Shown here piece by piece: positions 16,295 through 24,685 of a stretch of 37,096 bases of DNA (within the stretch, counting starts at the first letter, position 1; each line of letters begins with the position of its first letter). The notes under the pieces are model-generated. The model did not search any database, was not told where the DNA came from, and saw nothing but the letters and a program-made list of their open reading frames with translations. A program made the translations under genes and the position numbers. Source of the stretch: Chitinophagales bacterium (GTDB lineage: Bacteria > Bacteroidota > Bacteroidia > Chitinophagales > BACL12); assembly GCA_019694895.1 (NCBI GenBank), contig JAIBBA010000013.1, positions 1-37,096 on the forward strand, in the 5' to 3' direction.

Positions 16295-17758
16295 TTAATG
16301 GAACACAGTAAATTTCACAGTATTGTTTACGTTTTCACCAGTGATTTGAACGAAATACATTCCGTTTGCAAGATCAGCAGTGTTAACAGTAAAGCTATGA
16401 GCACCTGCAGTAAGTGTGCCTGAAGTAGCAGTTCCTACAACAGCACCATACATGTTAACAATAGTAACATCTACATCAGCAGTAGCTGTGAGGTTGATGT
16501 CTACATTGATATTGTCGTTAGCAGGATTAGGATAAAGCGAAACATTGTTTATAGCGCTGTTTTCTTCAATAGCAACTGCAGTAGTTACTTTCAAAGCAGC
16601 AGATTTTTCAAAGCCAATGTTTTCCATGCCTTGCTGGATAAGGTCACCGTTATTATCATACAATTTGTAGTATCCTGAACCTGTGATACCATCACCATAA
16701 GCATCATAGCATGTAAATGTAAAGCAGCCAAGAGAAGGTAATACGATGTCTTCATCGAACACGATCTCATTTTTTTGTGCATTGGTATAAGGACCACCTT
16801 CAGCAACTACATCACCTGTAGATTCGTCGATAACTTCCCATTTTGTTTCAGTAGGGTAGCTATCGGTTTTCAATTCGAGGTGAATGATCTGAGTGATATT
16901 GTCTTCGTAAGTAACGGTTGTAGCGATAACGTTGTTTACGGTATTTTCATCAGCAGATGTAATTTCAACTGAAAGGTCAACATCAGCATCAGCTGGTGTG
17001 AAAGTACCAACATCAACAGTTGCAATTTCATAAGTGTTCAATGAACCTGTCCAATCAACAGAAGCTACTTCAATGCCATCAGCATAAGCAGTAATGGTGC
17101 AAGCAGTAAGTTCGTTGAAGCCCATGTTCTGGATAGTAACAGAAACAGGAACATCGCCGCAAGAAGCCACAGGGCCATTGTAGGTCAGGATGCTTGGGTC
17201 AACGTTAACTGAAGCAGCAGCACAATCAGAAATGGTAGCATACAATGCTGCAGTTGAAAGCTGTCCAACTTCATCAACAATACGGTTTTGGCAAACGCGG
17301 TAGATTGTTGGGAAGTAAGCGATATCATAATCCTGAACAGCTGAATAGCTAGGATCTCCGGCATGTGTCAGAACGATTGGATAAGGAGTACCTGTAACCC
17401 AGTCGCCCTGAGTTCCGGCACCGATACCATTCAATTCATCCAATGTAGAAGCGCCATCACCTTCGATGTAAAATACCATTACCTCGTTAGTGCCATCAGG
17501 ACCGTAGGCATCGTATAAGCCTTCAAGACTTCCACCGGTGTGGTATGCCCAACATGGTCCGCACCAAACAGCCGAGAAATCAAGGAATACATCGTAACCC
17601 TCATCCAGGAGAGTATAGAGGTTCCAGGTGGTACCGTTAATATCGGTCAGTGTCCAGTCAGGGGCTACAGAGCCGTCTTCCAACTGGGCTTTTGCTGAAG
17701 TGTTGAATCCGAGGATTGCCACAACAGCTAGAGAAAGAGAGAGGAAAAGTTTTTTCAT
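16295..17758 (-). CDS. T9SS-exported thioredoxin-fold protein, paralogue B
   Basis: This 487-residue protein has a signal peptide to Ala/Gln 25 and a redoxin/TlpA-like domain with CGPC at residues 66-69 and cis-Pro in AYFPTIYRV. The signature GDGASTLDELNGIGAGTQGDW stretch is shared almost unchanged with paralogue A. A CARDB-like domain (about 185-285), the LELKTDSYP...CYDAYGDGITGSGYY module (about 290-385) and a type A T9SS domain (LYPNPANDNINV, about 408 to the end) follow. It is likely exported and surface-bound. It has the best promoter in the window and its own terminator. Redox function is supported by CxxC; the natural substrate is unknown. Confidence 0.88.
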   Translation of the reverse strand: MKKLFLSLSLAVVAILGFNTSAKAQLEDGSVAPDWTLTDINGTTWNLYTLLDEGYDVFLDFSAVWCGPCWAYHTGGSLEGLYDAYGPDGTNEVMVFYIEGDGASTLDELNGIGAGTQGDWVTGTPYPIVLTHAGDPSYSAVQDYDIAYFPTIYRVCQNRIVDEVGQLSTAALYATISDCAAASVNVDPSILTYNGPVASCGDVPVSVTIQNMGFNELTACTITAYADGIEVASVDWTGSLNTYEIATVDVGTFTPADADVDLSVEITSADENTVNNVIATTVTYEDNITQIIHLELKTDSYPTETKWEVIDESTGDVVAEGGPYTNAQKNEIVFDEDIVLPSLGCFTFTCYDAYGDGITGSGYYKLYDNNGDLIQQGMENIGFEKSAALKVTTAVAIEENSAINNVSLYPNPANDNINVDINLTATADVDVTIVNMYGAVVGTATSGTLTAGAHSFTVNTADLANGMYFVQITGENVNNTVKFTVFH

Positions 17759-17784
17759 TTTTCGCTGATTAGAATATTACTTAC

Positions 17785-17816
17785 CAAAGATAACAGAAGT
17801 TGCGTAAAATCCCAAA
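17785..17816 (-). promoter_or_regulatory. Bacteroidota-type promoter for paralogue B
   Basis: On the minus strand, TTTG (plus-strand 17813-17816), 20 bases of spacer and TATCTTTG (17785-17792) match the -33/-7 consensus at close to the right distance. The predicted start near 17780 leaves a leader of about 20 bases before the ATG at 17758. Confidence 0.75.
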
Positions 17817-18330
17817 TAACTGTGTGGACATCTATTTTATGATAATCCCGTGACCGTAAACCTTCAGTAATCCACTCTAAGACTATAAATGCCTGTATAA
17901 ATGACAATGAATCAGAGTTATATTTTGGAGGGAATCTATACCTGATCTTTAAATAAAACTTATAAAAATGTAAATATGTTATGATGAATTATCTAAATTA
18001 TTATATTATATAATCATTGTAATTATATGAAAATCAATAAAATAAGATTAAAAATTGATCAAAACGTATATGTCGATGTTATTTCACCTAGTCCTTCGAT
18101 AGAAACTACAATAGGATAGGTTTAATTCTATTGAAAGCAGTGGTTAGGGGTTGCATAAGGTTATCAGATTCAATGTTCCATGACCAAACCATAAATCTCA
18201 AGATCATACTTTTTCCCTAAAACATGGTAACAAGATTTAAGACTTGTGCACAATATGCTAATGCATAATAGTGTTTGAGCCTTATTTCTGATGGAATTTC
18301 GGCTTAAAATCGGCTGGGAATGAGTAAAAA

Positions 18331-18357
18331 TAAACCGCTCCGGAGTGTAGCGGTTTA
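18331..18357 (-). terminator. rho-independent terminator
   Basis: TAAACCGCT pairs with AGCGGTTTA around a 9-nt loop; on the minus strand TTTTTAC follows. It is 18 bases past the stop of the leftward gene at 18375 and closes the receptor operon. Confidence 0.85.
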
Positions 18358-18374
18358 CATATAAGTTCAAATCA

Positions 18375-19052
18375 TCAATTTCCGCCCGACTTACCAGTAT
18401 TTGGATCGGTGGTAGCAGAACATTGTGATAGCATTTGATTAACCTGATCTAATCCCCAATTTGGATGAAGATCGCTTTGGGGAACAAATATGCTGTATTT
18501 CTGTAACGCTGTTTCAAACATTTTACAGCCGGGTTCCTTACCGCCGCCAAATTGTGGTGGGGTGTAAAACAGGCTTTGTCCCATGATGTAATATGATCTT
18601 GGATTATTTGGATCGGCAGTCATGGCTTGTTGCAATAACATCATGCTCTGCATGCCATACATTTGTCCGCGCGACATCGGATCAACCATTATTCTACCAC
18701 CAAAAATCATGCTGCGAAGGACAAATATTTCTGAGTTGTTTGGTGATAAAGAATCTGCTTTCATGGCATGTTTTTCAGCAACATCCAGCACAGCATCGTT
18801 ACGCGTTACATCGTTATAAATGAATAATGCAGTTGTTCGTGCCAAGGCTGAATAGTAATAGGGCAGCCATTGATTTTTTTCTGCCATGGCAATGCGTTCA
18901 AAGCTATTGGCAACGTTCATAAAATCATCTCCGGTTTTGGCGCTATCCATAAGCGTCAGCGCTTTTTTCATACCGTCGTGAAACTTAGCAGTTTGTGCTT
19001 GAGCGCCTATTGAAGTTAGGGCGACAAGTGTTACAAGTAATATTTTTTTCAT
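18375..19052 (-). CDS. exported TPR-like helical protein paired with the TonB receptor
   Basis: This 225-residue protein has a signal peptide (MKKILLVTLVALTSIGAQAQ). The mature part is helical, with TPR-like pairs: NQWLPYYYSALARTTAL, the AEKHAMKADSLSPNNSEIFVLRSM helices and LLQQAMTADPNNPRSYYIMGQSLFY. The longest frame begins at 19100, overlapping the receptor stop as ATGA, but adds 16 residues before an otherwise perfect signal peptide. I therefore place the start at 19052. It follows the receptor gene by 44 bases and shares the terminator. A periplasmic partner of the receptor is a reasonable guess, not proven. Confidence 0.8.
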   Translation of the reverse strand: MKKILLVTLVALTSIGAQAQTAKFHDGMKKALTLMDSAKTGDDFMNVANSFERIAMAEKNQWLPYYYSALARTTALFIYNDVTRNDAVLDVAEKHAMKADSLSPNNSEIFVLRSMIFGGRIMVDPMSRGQMYGMQSMMLLQQAMTADPNNPRSYYIMGQSLFYTPPQFGGGKEPGCKMFETALQKYSIFVPQSDLHPNWGLDQVNQMLSQCSATTDPNTGKSGGN

Positions 19053-19096
19053 AGTAAGGTGCTTATTTACAAAAAGTGTTCCGAATTTGAATGTTA

Positions 19097-21277
19097 TCAT
19101 TTGTTCGACTTATCGATGTCGATATCGTCTACGTTTTTATCTTTTCCGTATAAAATGCTCATAAAGATGCCGAAAAAGACTGTACTCTTCACAGGAGCCT
19201 GATTTACAAGGAATTGTGAGCCATCGGCGGAGTAGTTATATCCATAGATCTGATCAAATCCAAAGGTGTTATCCCACGAAATAAAGAAGACAGTGAAATT
19301 ACCCCAAAGGCTCTGCAATACACTGGCGCTAAGTGCAACATTATGCAGATCCGGAGATACATCGCCCAAAAATTCGGGATTGTTTGGATTGTAATATGGC
19401 CATCCGGAAATATAGCGATAGGTGCCGCTCACTTGTGTATTGATGCCCGGAAAATAATGTTTGTACACCAAGCTAAGAATATGTTGCGCAGCGAAAGTTG
19501 GTGTTACTTCTTCCGGATAATCCAAGAATTTGCGCTTAGTGTCAAGGAAGCTGTAGGAAATCCAAAAGTCGGCATAATCAATAGTTTTTTTATCTCTGTA
19601 GAATAAATCAATGCCACGAGCATATCCCGATCCGTTGTTTGCGGTAATCGGTACGAAAGGATTTAGAGAATCCGTTGTCAGTGTAACCAACTGATCATAG
19701 GTTTTATAATATCCTTCTATTCTGAACGTGCGATCATTGGTGATGTATTGATAATTGGCGATATAATGTGTTGCTTTTTCATATTGCAATGGATAGAGCG
19801 CCTGCGTATACAGGTAATTGGGTTGCGGCGTTTGATAGAAATCGCCGTAGGCAAGTGAAACCTGCGCATTTTTTCCTGTTTTGTATGCTAATGATATACG
19901 CGGAGCAACATTTACATCATCCAGTATTTCCGAATATTCAGCTCGAACACCAATGCGTCCTGCAAGGTCGTTGGTGATAAAAATGTCGCTTTCGGTGAAT
20001 GCGGCCGTGAAATTGTCGGTAGCATCAAATTCCAGATCACCGGCAAATTGATCGTAGGTGATATGTTGAAATTCGCCGCCGTAGCGCAATTTAATTTTTT
20101 CGGTAATCTCATTATTGAAGGTTACTTTTCCCTGCGCATTTTGATCGGAGCGTCCAACATTGAAACCATCTACAAGGATATCATCATTGTTTTTACTGTA
20201 GCTCACACCTGCCTGCACACCCCATTTTTTTGTGAGGATTTCTCGCCAGCTGGCGTTGATATAATTGTAATTATTTCCTAAATAAACATCATCGGTAGCC
20301 GGCAGACTGTCGATATCGGGCGCACGCAATGCCATGTTTGAAGATTCCTTTTGGGCATATAGTTTGAGTATACCTGTTTTAGATGTTTTCTGACGAAAGA
20401 ATAAGCTGCCATCAACAGATTCAACACTATTTATCCAATCGAAAGTAGTTGGTTTGAACACATTATCAAATAATCCGAGGTTGGTGTAATTAATACCGCC
20501 ACCTAATGCTGTTTTTTCATTTTTAAATTTCTGTGTGTGAAATCCGCCTAAAAATATTGGTGCGACACTTAATCCTGATGCACTGTATTCCGGCATGTCT
20601 TCTGTATTTAAAATTACAGCAGATGAAAGTGCTTGTCCGTATTCCGCTGAATATCCCCCTGTGCTGAAAACGGTGCCCTTGAACATGAAGGGTTGAAATC
20701 GACCTCTGCTGGGAACATCCGGCACAGTGCTGTAATATGGATTATTCACCACCATGCCATCAATGATCGTTTTTGTTTCGTAATCGCTACCACCGCGTAC
20801 GTACAGACCATCGTCGTTGCCCACCTTACTGGCTCCGGGTAATGTTTCCAGGGCACCGTAAATATCGCCTTCGGCACCGGCGGTGGTTACAATATCGAGC
20901 GGTTTGAGAATGGTATTCTTTTTTTCATCGCTTGCTTCAAATGCACCTGCAGTGATCACAACGGCATTCAATTCATTAAATGCTTCCTTGAGCACAATAT
21001 TCACCGATAAGGTGCCTCCGTTTAATTGGAGTGTGTCCTCAAAACTTTCATAGCCTACAAAGCTTACCGAGAGTATTTGTTTGCCTGTTTCTGTGGTGAT
21101 GAAGCTATATGTGCCATCCACATTGCTTGTTGTTCCGTCGTAGGTGTCTTTCAGAAAGATGTTGGCTCCCGGCAACAGATTCTTTTTGTTATCGGTAACA
21201 GTTCCTGAAATGGTGGTCTGTGCCGTTAATGCCGTTATTGAAGAAATACCAATAAATAGGAGTATAGCTTGTTTCAT
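19097..21277 (-). CDS. TonB-dependent outer-membrane receptor with CarboxypepD_reg domain
   Basis: This 726-residue protein has a signal peptide (MKQAILLFIGISSITALTAQ) and a carboxypeptidase-regulatory-like beta domain (about 22-105: ISGTVTDNKKNLLPGANIFLKD). A plug domain contains LYVRGGSDYETKTIIDGMVV, and a 22-strand-type barrel makes up the rest. The last residues form a charged tail (KNVDDIDIDKSNK) after the barrel end, rather than the usual terminal aromatic. No SusD-like lipoprotein is adjacent, so it is not a typical polysaccharide-utilisation pair. The cargo is unknown (siderophore, peptide or glycan). It heads a two-gene unit with the helical exported protein. Confidence 0.92.
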   Translation of the reverse strand: MKQAILLFIGISSITALTAQTTISGTVTDNKKNLLPGANIFLKDTYDGTTSNVDGTYSFITTETGKQILSVSFVGYESFEDTLQLNGGTLSVNIVLKEAFNELNAVVITAGAFEASDEKKNTILKPLDIVTTAGAEGDIYGALETLPGASKVGNDDGLYVRGGSDYETKTIIDGMVVNNPYYSTVPDVPSRGRFQPFMFKGTVFSTGGYSAEYGQALSSAVILNTEDMPEYSASGLSVAPIFLGGFHTQKFKNEKTALGGGINYTNLGLFDNVFKPTTFDWINSVESVDGSLFFRQKTSKTGILKLYAQKESSNMALRAPDIDSLPATDDVYLGNNYNYINASWREILTKKWGVQAGVSYSKNNDDILVDGFNVGRSDQNAQGKVTFNNEITEKIKLRYGGEFQHITYDQFAGDLEFDATDNFTAAFTESDIFITNDLAGRIGVRAEYSEILDDVNVAPRISLAYKTGKNAQVSLAYGDFYQTPQPNYLYTQALYPLQYEKATHYIANYQYITNDRTFRIEGYYKTYDQLVTLTTDSLNPFVPITANNGSGYARGIDLFYRDKKTIDYADFWISYSFLDTKRKFLDYPEEVTPTFAAQHILSLVYKHYFPGINTQVSGTYRYISGWPYYNPNNPEFLGDVSPDLHNVALSASVLQSLWGNFTVFFISWDNTFGFDQIYGYNYSADGSQFLVNQAPVKSTVFFGIFMSILYGKDKNVDDIDIDKSNK

Positions 21278-21444
21278 TGATCTGATTTCGGAGAGGTATA
21301 CTAAGTTATTTTATGCAAAGTAACGGGATAACATGCCCTTTGGCAAAATTGTTTGGACGATCAGGGTTCAGGTATCGACTAGTGGCGACAAAAGAGCGAC
21401 GAATAGTGACGGCTTTTTTGTTAATCTTGCAAAAAAGTAAAGCT

Positions 21445-22200
21445 ATGGCAATAGTGATGATAACAGGTGCAAGCTCCGGTTTTGGGGCTGCTACAGCAGA
21501 AATTTTTGCTCAAAACGGATATCGCCTGATTTTGAATGCGCGACGGATAGAAAGATTGGAAACACTCAAACGCATGCTTTCGGAGACTTATAGCGCCGAT
21601 GTATTGTTGTTACCTTTCGATGTACGTGATAAGGATGCCGTAGCAACTGCCATGGATACCATTCCTGCCTCATGGAAGCAAATTGATGTTTTGATTAATA
21701 ACGCCGGTCTTGCTGCGGGAAGAGATTTATTTCAGGATGGTTTAGTTGACGATTGGGAGGCAATGATAGATACCAATGTGAAGGGATTATTATATGTCAC
21801 CAAACACGCAGTAAGTGGCATGAAAGAGCGAAAAAGCGGGCATATTATCAATGTGTCCAGCCTCGCAGGACAGGAGGTGTATCCTATGGGGAATGTCTAT
21901 TGTGCTACTAAACATGCAGTTACGGCATTGAGCAAGGGCTTGCGCATGGACTTATTGCCATATCATATCAAGGTAACGAATATCTCTCCGGGACTGGCAG
22001 AAACAGAATTCAGCATGGTGCGATTTAAAGGTGATGAGGCGAAGGCTAAAGCCGTTTATGAAGGATTTGATCCTTTACAGGCAAAAGATATTGCTGATGT
22101 AATCTATTTTGCGGCATCAAGACCTCAGCACATGAATCTTGAGGAGATTACTATACTTCCAACTGCACAAAGCGACAGTAGAACGGTAGTGCGTGGGTGA
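21445..22200 (+). CDS. short-chain dehydrogenase/reductase (YdfG-like)
   Basis: This 251-residue NAD(P)-dependent oxidoreductase has the cofactor motif TGASSGFG (about 7-14), an NNAG motif (about 85-88), the catalytic serine in NVSSLAGQ and YCATK (Tyr-x3-Lys). The length and the DVRDKDAV stretch resemble the YdfG group, which oxidises serine and other 3-hydroxy acids; substrate remains a guess. The longest frame starts at 21313 but adds 44 residues before the Rossmann strand, so the ATG at 21445 is used. It diverges from the TonB receptor gene. Confidence 0.93.
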   Translation: MAIVMITGASSGFGAATAEIFAQNGYRLILNARRIERLETLKRMLSETYSADVLLLPFDVRDKDAVATAMDTIPASWKQIDVLINNAGLAAGRDLFQDGLVDDWEAMIDTNVKGLLYVTKHAVSGMKERKSGHIINVSSLAGQEVYPMGNVYCATKHAVTALSKGLRMDLLPYHIKVTNISPGLAETEFSMVRFKGDEAKAKAVYEGFDPLQAKDIADVIYFAASRPQHMNLEEITILPTAQSDSRTVVRG

Positions 22201-22216
22201 TGGTAGGGGGTGAAGG

Positions 22217-22335
22217 TTCGAAGATTCGAAGATTCGAAGATTTGAAGAATCGAAGATTTGAAGGTTTGAAGGTTGAAGATTCGAAGATTTGAAGGTTTGA
22301 AGGAGGAAAGAATCGAAGATTCGAAGATTTGAAGG
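22217..22335. repeat. octamer tandem array (TTCGAAGA and variants)
   Basis: About 15 consecutive units, nearly all 8 bases, occur here: TTCGAAGA, TTTGAAGA, ATCGAAGA and TTTGAAGG, with one 7-base unit. The unit contains the palindrome TTCGAA. The array begins 17 bases after the SDR stop in a spacer between convergent genes. The remaining spacer (22336-22412) holds the TACTAGA motif copies and another degenerate GAAG-rich run. Confidence 0.88.
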
Positions 22336-22343
22336 ATAGGGAT

Positions 22344-22378
22344 TACTAGATACTAGATACTTGGTTCTAGATACTCGA
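22344..22378. repeat. degenerate TACTAGA/TTCTAGA repeat
   Basis: TACTAGA, TACTAGA, TACTTGG, TTCTAGA and TACTCGA follow one another with a 7-base period. The 12-mer at 22345-22356 is the reverse complement of 546-557. Confidence 0.6.
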
Positions 22379-22412
22379 TTCCAACAAGAGGTTGAGGGTT
22401 GAAGATTGAAAG

Positions 22413-22928
22413 TTAAATGTTAAGGTTTATAGAATAACGAACCAATAGATCTTTGGTATGCGGATCAGTGAATTCGGATTCAAAGGACATGCCGAGTTTT
22501 GTCAATAATTTTATGGAATGCGTATTGTCGGGGGTGGCGATGGCAAGCATGGTATCAATATCGGTGTAACCTATTGCAAATTCCATTACTGCCTGAGCTG
22601 CTTCAAAGGCAAAACCTTTTCCCTGAAATTCAGGTAGGAATGCAAATCCGAGATCCGGATGCGGCAGGGTGTCGCGGACCACAATTCCACACAATCCCAT
22701 AGCAGCGCCTGTTGTCGTATCGCGCACTAACCACATGCCATAATCATCCTTTTCATACGCTTTCATGATGCGGTTTTGCATATAGGAACGCGCTTCTTCG
22801 AGGGTATGCACATTTCTATCGCCAATATATTTCAACCATCCCGGTGAATTTAATAATGCTAATAAAAATGCTGCATCATCAATGGTGCAGGGTGATAATG
22901 TTAATCGTTCGGTATGCAGAGTTTCCAT
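22413..22928 (-). CDS. GNAT N-acetyltransferase (RimJ/RimL-like)
   Basis: This 171-residue acetyltransferase has TERLTLSPCTIDDAAFLLALLNSP at the N-terminus and a mid-region GLCGIVVRDTLPHPDLGFAFLPEFQGKGFAFEA. The QGKGFA stretch is the acetyl-CoA pyrophosphate-binding loop (Q/RxxGxG/A). ATPDNTHSIKLLTKLGM at the C-terminus is the usual end of this group. The substrate is undetermined (ribosomal protein N-terminus, amino acid or antibiotic). It starts five bases after the M61 peptidase stop, so it is co-transcribed. Confidence 0.92.
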   Translation of the reverse strand: METLHTERLTLSPCTIDDAAFLLALLNSPGWLKYIGDRNVHTLEEARSYMQNRIMKAYEKDDYGMWLVRDTTTGAAMGLCGIVVRDTLPHPDLGFAFLPEFQGKGFAFEAAQAVMEFAIGYTDIDTMLAIATPDNTHSIKLLTKLGMSFESEFTDPHTKDLLVRYSINLNI

Positions 22929-22933
22929 GTTTT

Positions 22934-24646
22934 TTATTTATTCTTTAACAACCATTTCGCATAGTGTGCACGCTGTGAATCATTTGCATCATCCATTGCT
23001 TTCAAGCGATAATTCACCTTGTCTGTTATTTGTATGGTCGCCGAAACTGTGTGCATGCGTCCGGACTTAGACAATATTATCTCCAGCTTATCACCGGTTT
23101 TTGCATCTGCAGTTAAACTAGCCAATAATCCATTGCTATAGCGATAACCATTTATGGCAATGATTTCATCTGTCACATAAATTCCGGCTTGTTCACCTGC
23201 TGAATTGCGACGCACGGCGGTGATGATGTTATTGTTATTTATGGTAATGCCAAGATCTGATTCAATAGTATTTTCCAGTGTGTTTTCTAATTGAAGTCCT
23301 ACATGACATAATATATCGTTGAATGCAATTTGTGAAGTGCCGAATACATATTGACGATAAAAGTCATTCATTGATATACCGGCGAATTCTTCTATCACAG
23401 CTTTGAATTCATCTTCTGTATATCCGGAATCGCGATTTACATAAAAACGCTCATAGGCAGTGCGCATCACATTGTCGAGATTGTGCTTGCCGTCTGAGTG
23501 GTGGATGATGAGTATATCCAGTAATGTTGCCAATACACCTCCTCGCACATAATAATTTACCTGACTGTTTTCACTATTTTCATTTTGGCGATAATATTTT
23601 ATCCATGCGTCAAAACTTGCTTCTGCAACCGACATGATTTTTTTACCGGGGGCATTTTCTGCCAGATTGATATTTTTTTCAACTATTGTAAGATATTCCT
23701 CTTCTGCATACAACCCGGTTCGATATACTATTAAATCATCATAATAGCTTGTGAACCCTTCGGCAATCCAAAGCGAAGTGGTGTAGTTTTCGGTAATATA
23801 ATTAAAGGGCCCTAATGCTTTTGGACGAAGGCGTTTTACATTCCAGAGGTGGAAATATTCATGTGCAAATAATGAAATGAATTCCTGATAATTACTTCGA
23901 TCGGCAAACATCAATCGCTTAAAAATTAAACTGGTGCTGTGTAAATGTTCAAGTCCTCCACGAAGGGTGTTGCTGGTATTGAGGATGATGAGATACGATT
24001 TGCAAGGATGATGTTTAAATATATTTACTTCGGTTTCAATAACAGCCTGCATATCGGTTATCATGGAAGGAATATGATAATTCCCGGTGCCGGAAATCAC
24101 CAATGTATGCTCAACTCCGGCAGCATTAAAATGTTGTGTTATATGGTTTCCGATTTCAATGGGACTATCATATAATGTATCAGCATCGGCAGCAAATCTC
24201 ACCCATGGATCATTGTTTACCATAGGTAATGAAGTAGCTATATCTTTAAATGCATGATGTGGATGAAAACTTATGTTGACCGGAAGCGGGGTGTCTTCAA
24301 TGAATAAAAACATACCCGCGGGAATAATGGAAGCACGTTCACTATCTAACCAACAGGTGCGCACACTTTCTTCGAAGGCGTATAATTCATAAATAATATC
24401 TATCGCCTGATTATTGGTAGTGATCTCCCATGTGTTTTTCGCAGTCTTGTTAATGCCTACGTTTTTATCTTCACAATATAGTCTATTGATGTTTTTGGAA
24501 TATTCGCGAACCAAATAGGAGCCCGGCGTCCAAACAGGTAATGCAAGCGAAAGTACATCCTTTCCCATTGCAGGTATGTGCATCTTAATGGTAAACGTGT
24601 GGGTATGCGGATTGTCCATGAATACATGGAAACTCAATGACGACAT
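22934..24646 (-). CDS. M61-family peptidase with PDZ domain
   Basis: This 570-residue protein has an N-terminal beta domain (LSLALPVWTPGSYLVREYSKNI) and a gluzincin catalytic core with the zinc motif HEYFHLWNVKRLRP (HExxH, about residues 264-268). The third ligand glutamate lies in WIAEGFTSYY (about 293-302). A C-terminal PDZ domain includes NSAGEQAGIYVTDEIIAINGY (about 478-500). M61 members are glycyl-type aminopeptidases or endopeptidases. No clear signal peptide is seen, so location is uncertain. It lies 39 bases after the OmpA/PD40 gene and 5 before the GNAT gene. Confidence 0.94.
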   Translation of the reverse strand: MSSLSFHVFMDNPHTHTFTIKMHIPAMGKDVLSLALPVWTPGSYLVREYSKNINRLYCEDKNVGINKTAKNTWEITTNNQAIDIIYELYAFEESVRTCWLDSERASIIPAGMFLFIEDTPLPVNISFHPHHAFKDIATSLPMVNNDPWVRFAADADTLYDSPIEIGNHITQHFNAAGVEHTLVISGTGNYHIPSMITDMQAVIETEVNIFKHHPCKSYLIILNTSNTLRGGLEHLHSTSLIFKRLMFADRSNYQEFISLFAHEYFHLWNVKRLRPKALGPFNYITENYTTSLWIAEGFTSYYDDLIVYRTGLYAEEEYLTIVEKNINLAENAPGKKIMSVAEASFDAWIKYYRQNENSENSQVNYYVRGGVLATLLDILIIHHSDGKHNLDNVMRTAYERFYVNRDSGYTEDEFKAVIEEFAGISMNDFYRQYVFGTSQIAFNDILCHVGLQLENTLENTIESDLGITINNNNIITAVRRNSAGEQAGIYVTDEIIAINGYRYSNGLLASLTADAKTGDKLEIILSKSGRMHTVSATIQITDKVNYRLKAMDDANDSQRAHYAKWLLKNK

Positions 24647-24685
24647 GTGCTAAATTTCCCACAAATTTGGCAAAGAAAACCGACA

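Larger units (their letters stand above)
17759..18374. other. 616-base gene-free spacer, very AT-rich core
   Basis: The spacer contains the promoter of the thioredoxin-like paralogue B at its left end and the terminator of the leftward helical-repeat gene at its right end. Between about 17930 and 18110 the DNA is almost pure A/T, with no coding pattern. Short reading frames inside have no start signals or family resemblance. I see no RNA gene. Confidence 0.55.

Noticed and set aside
18170..18370. 66-residue leftward frame before the terminator
   Set aside because: It runs across the terminator hairpin of the receptor operon and has no recognisable composition or start.
22217..22335. CRISPR array
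   Set aside because: Units are 8 bases, contiguous and without spacers; no cas genes are nearby.
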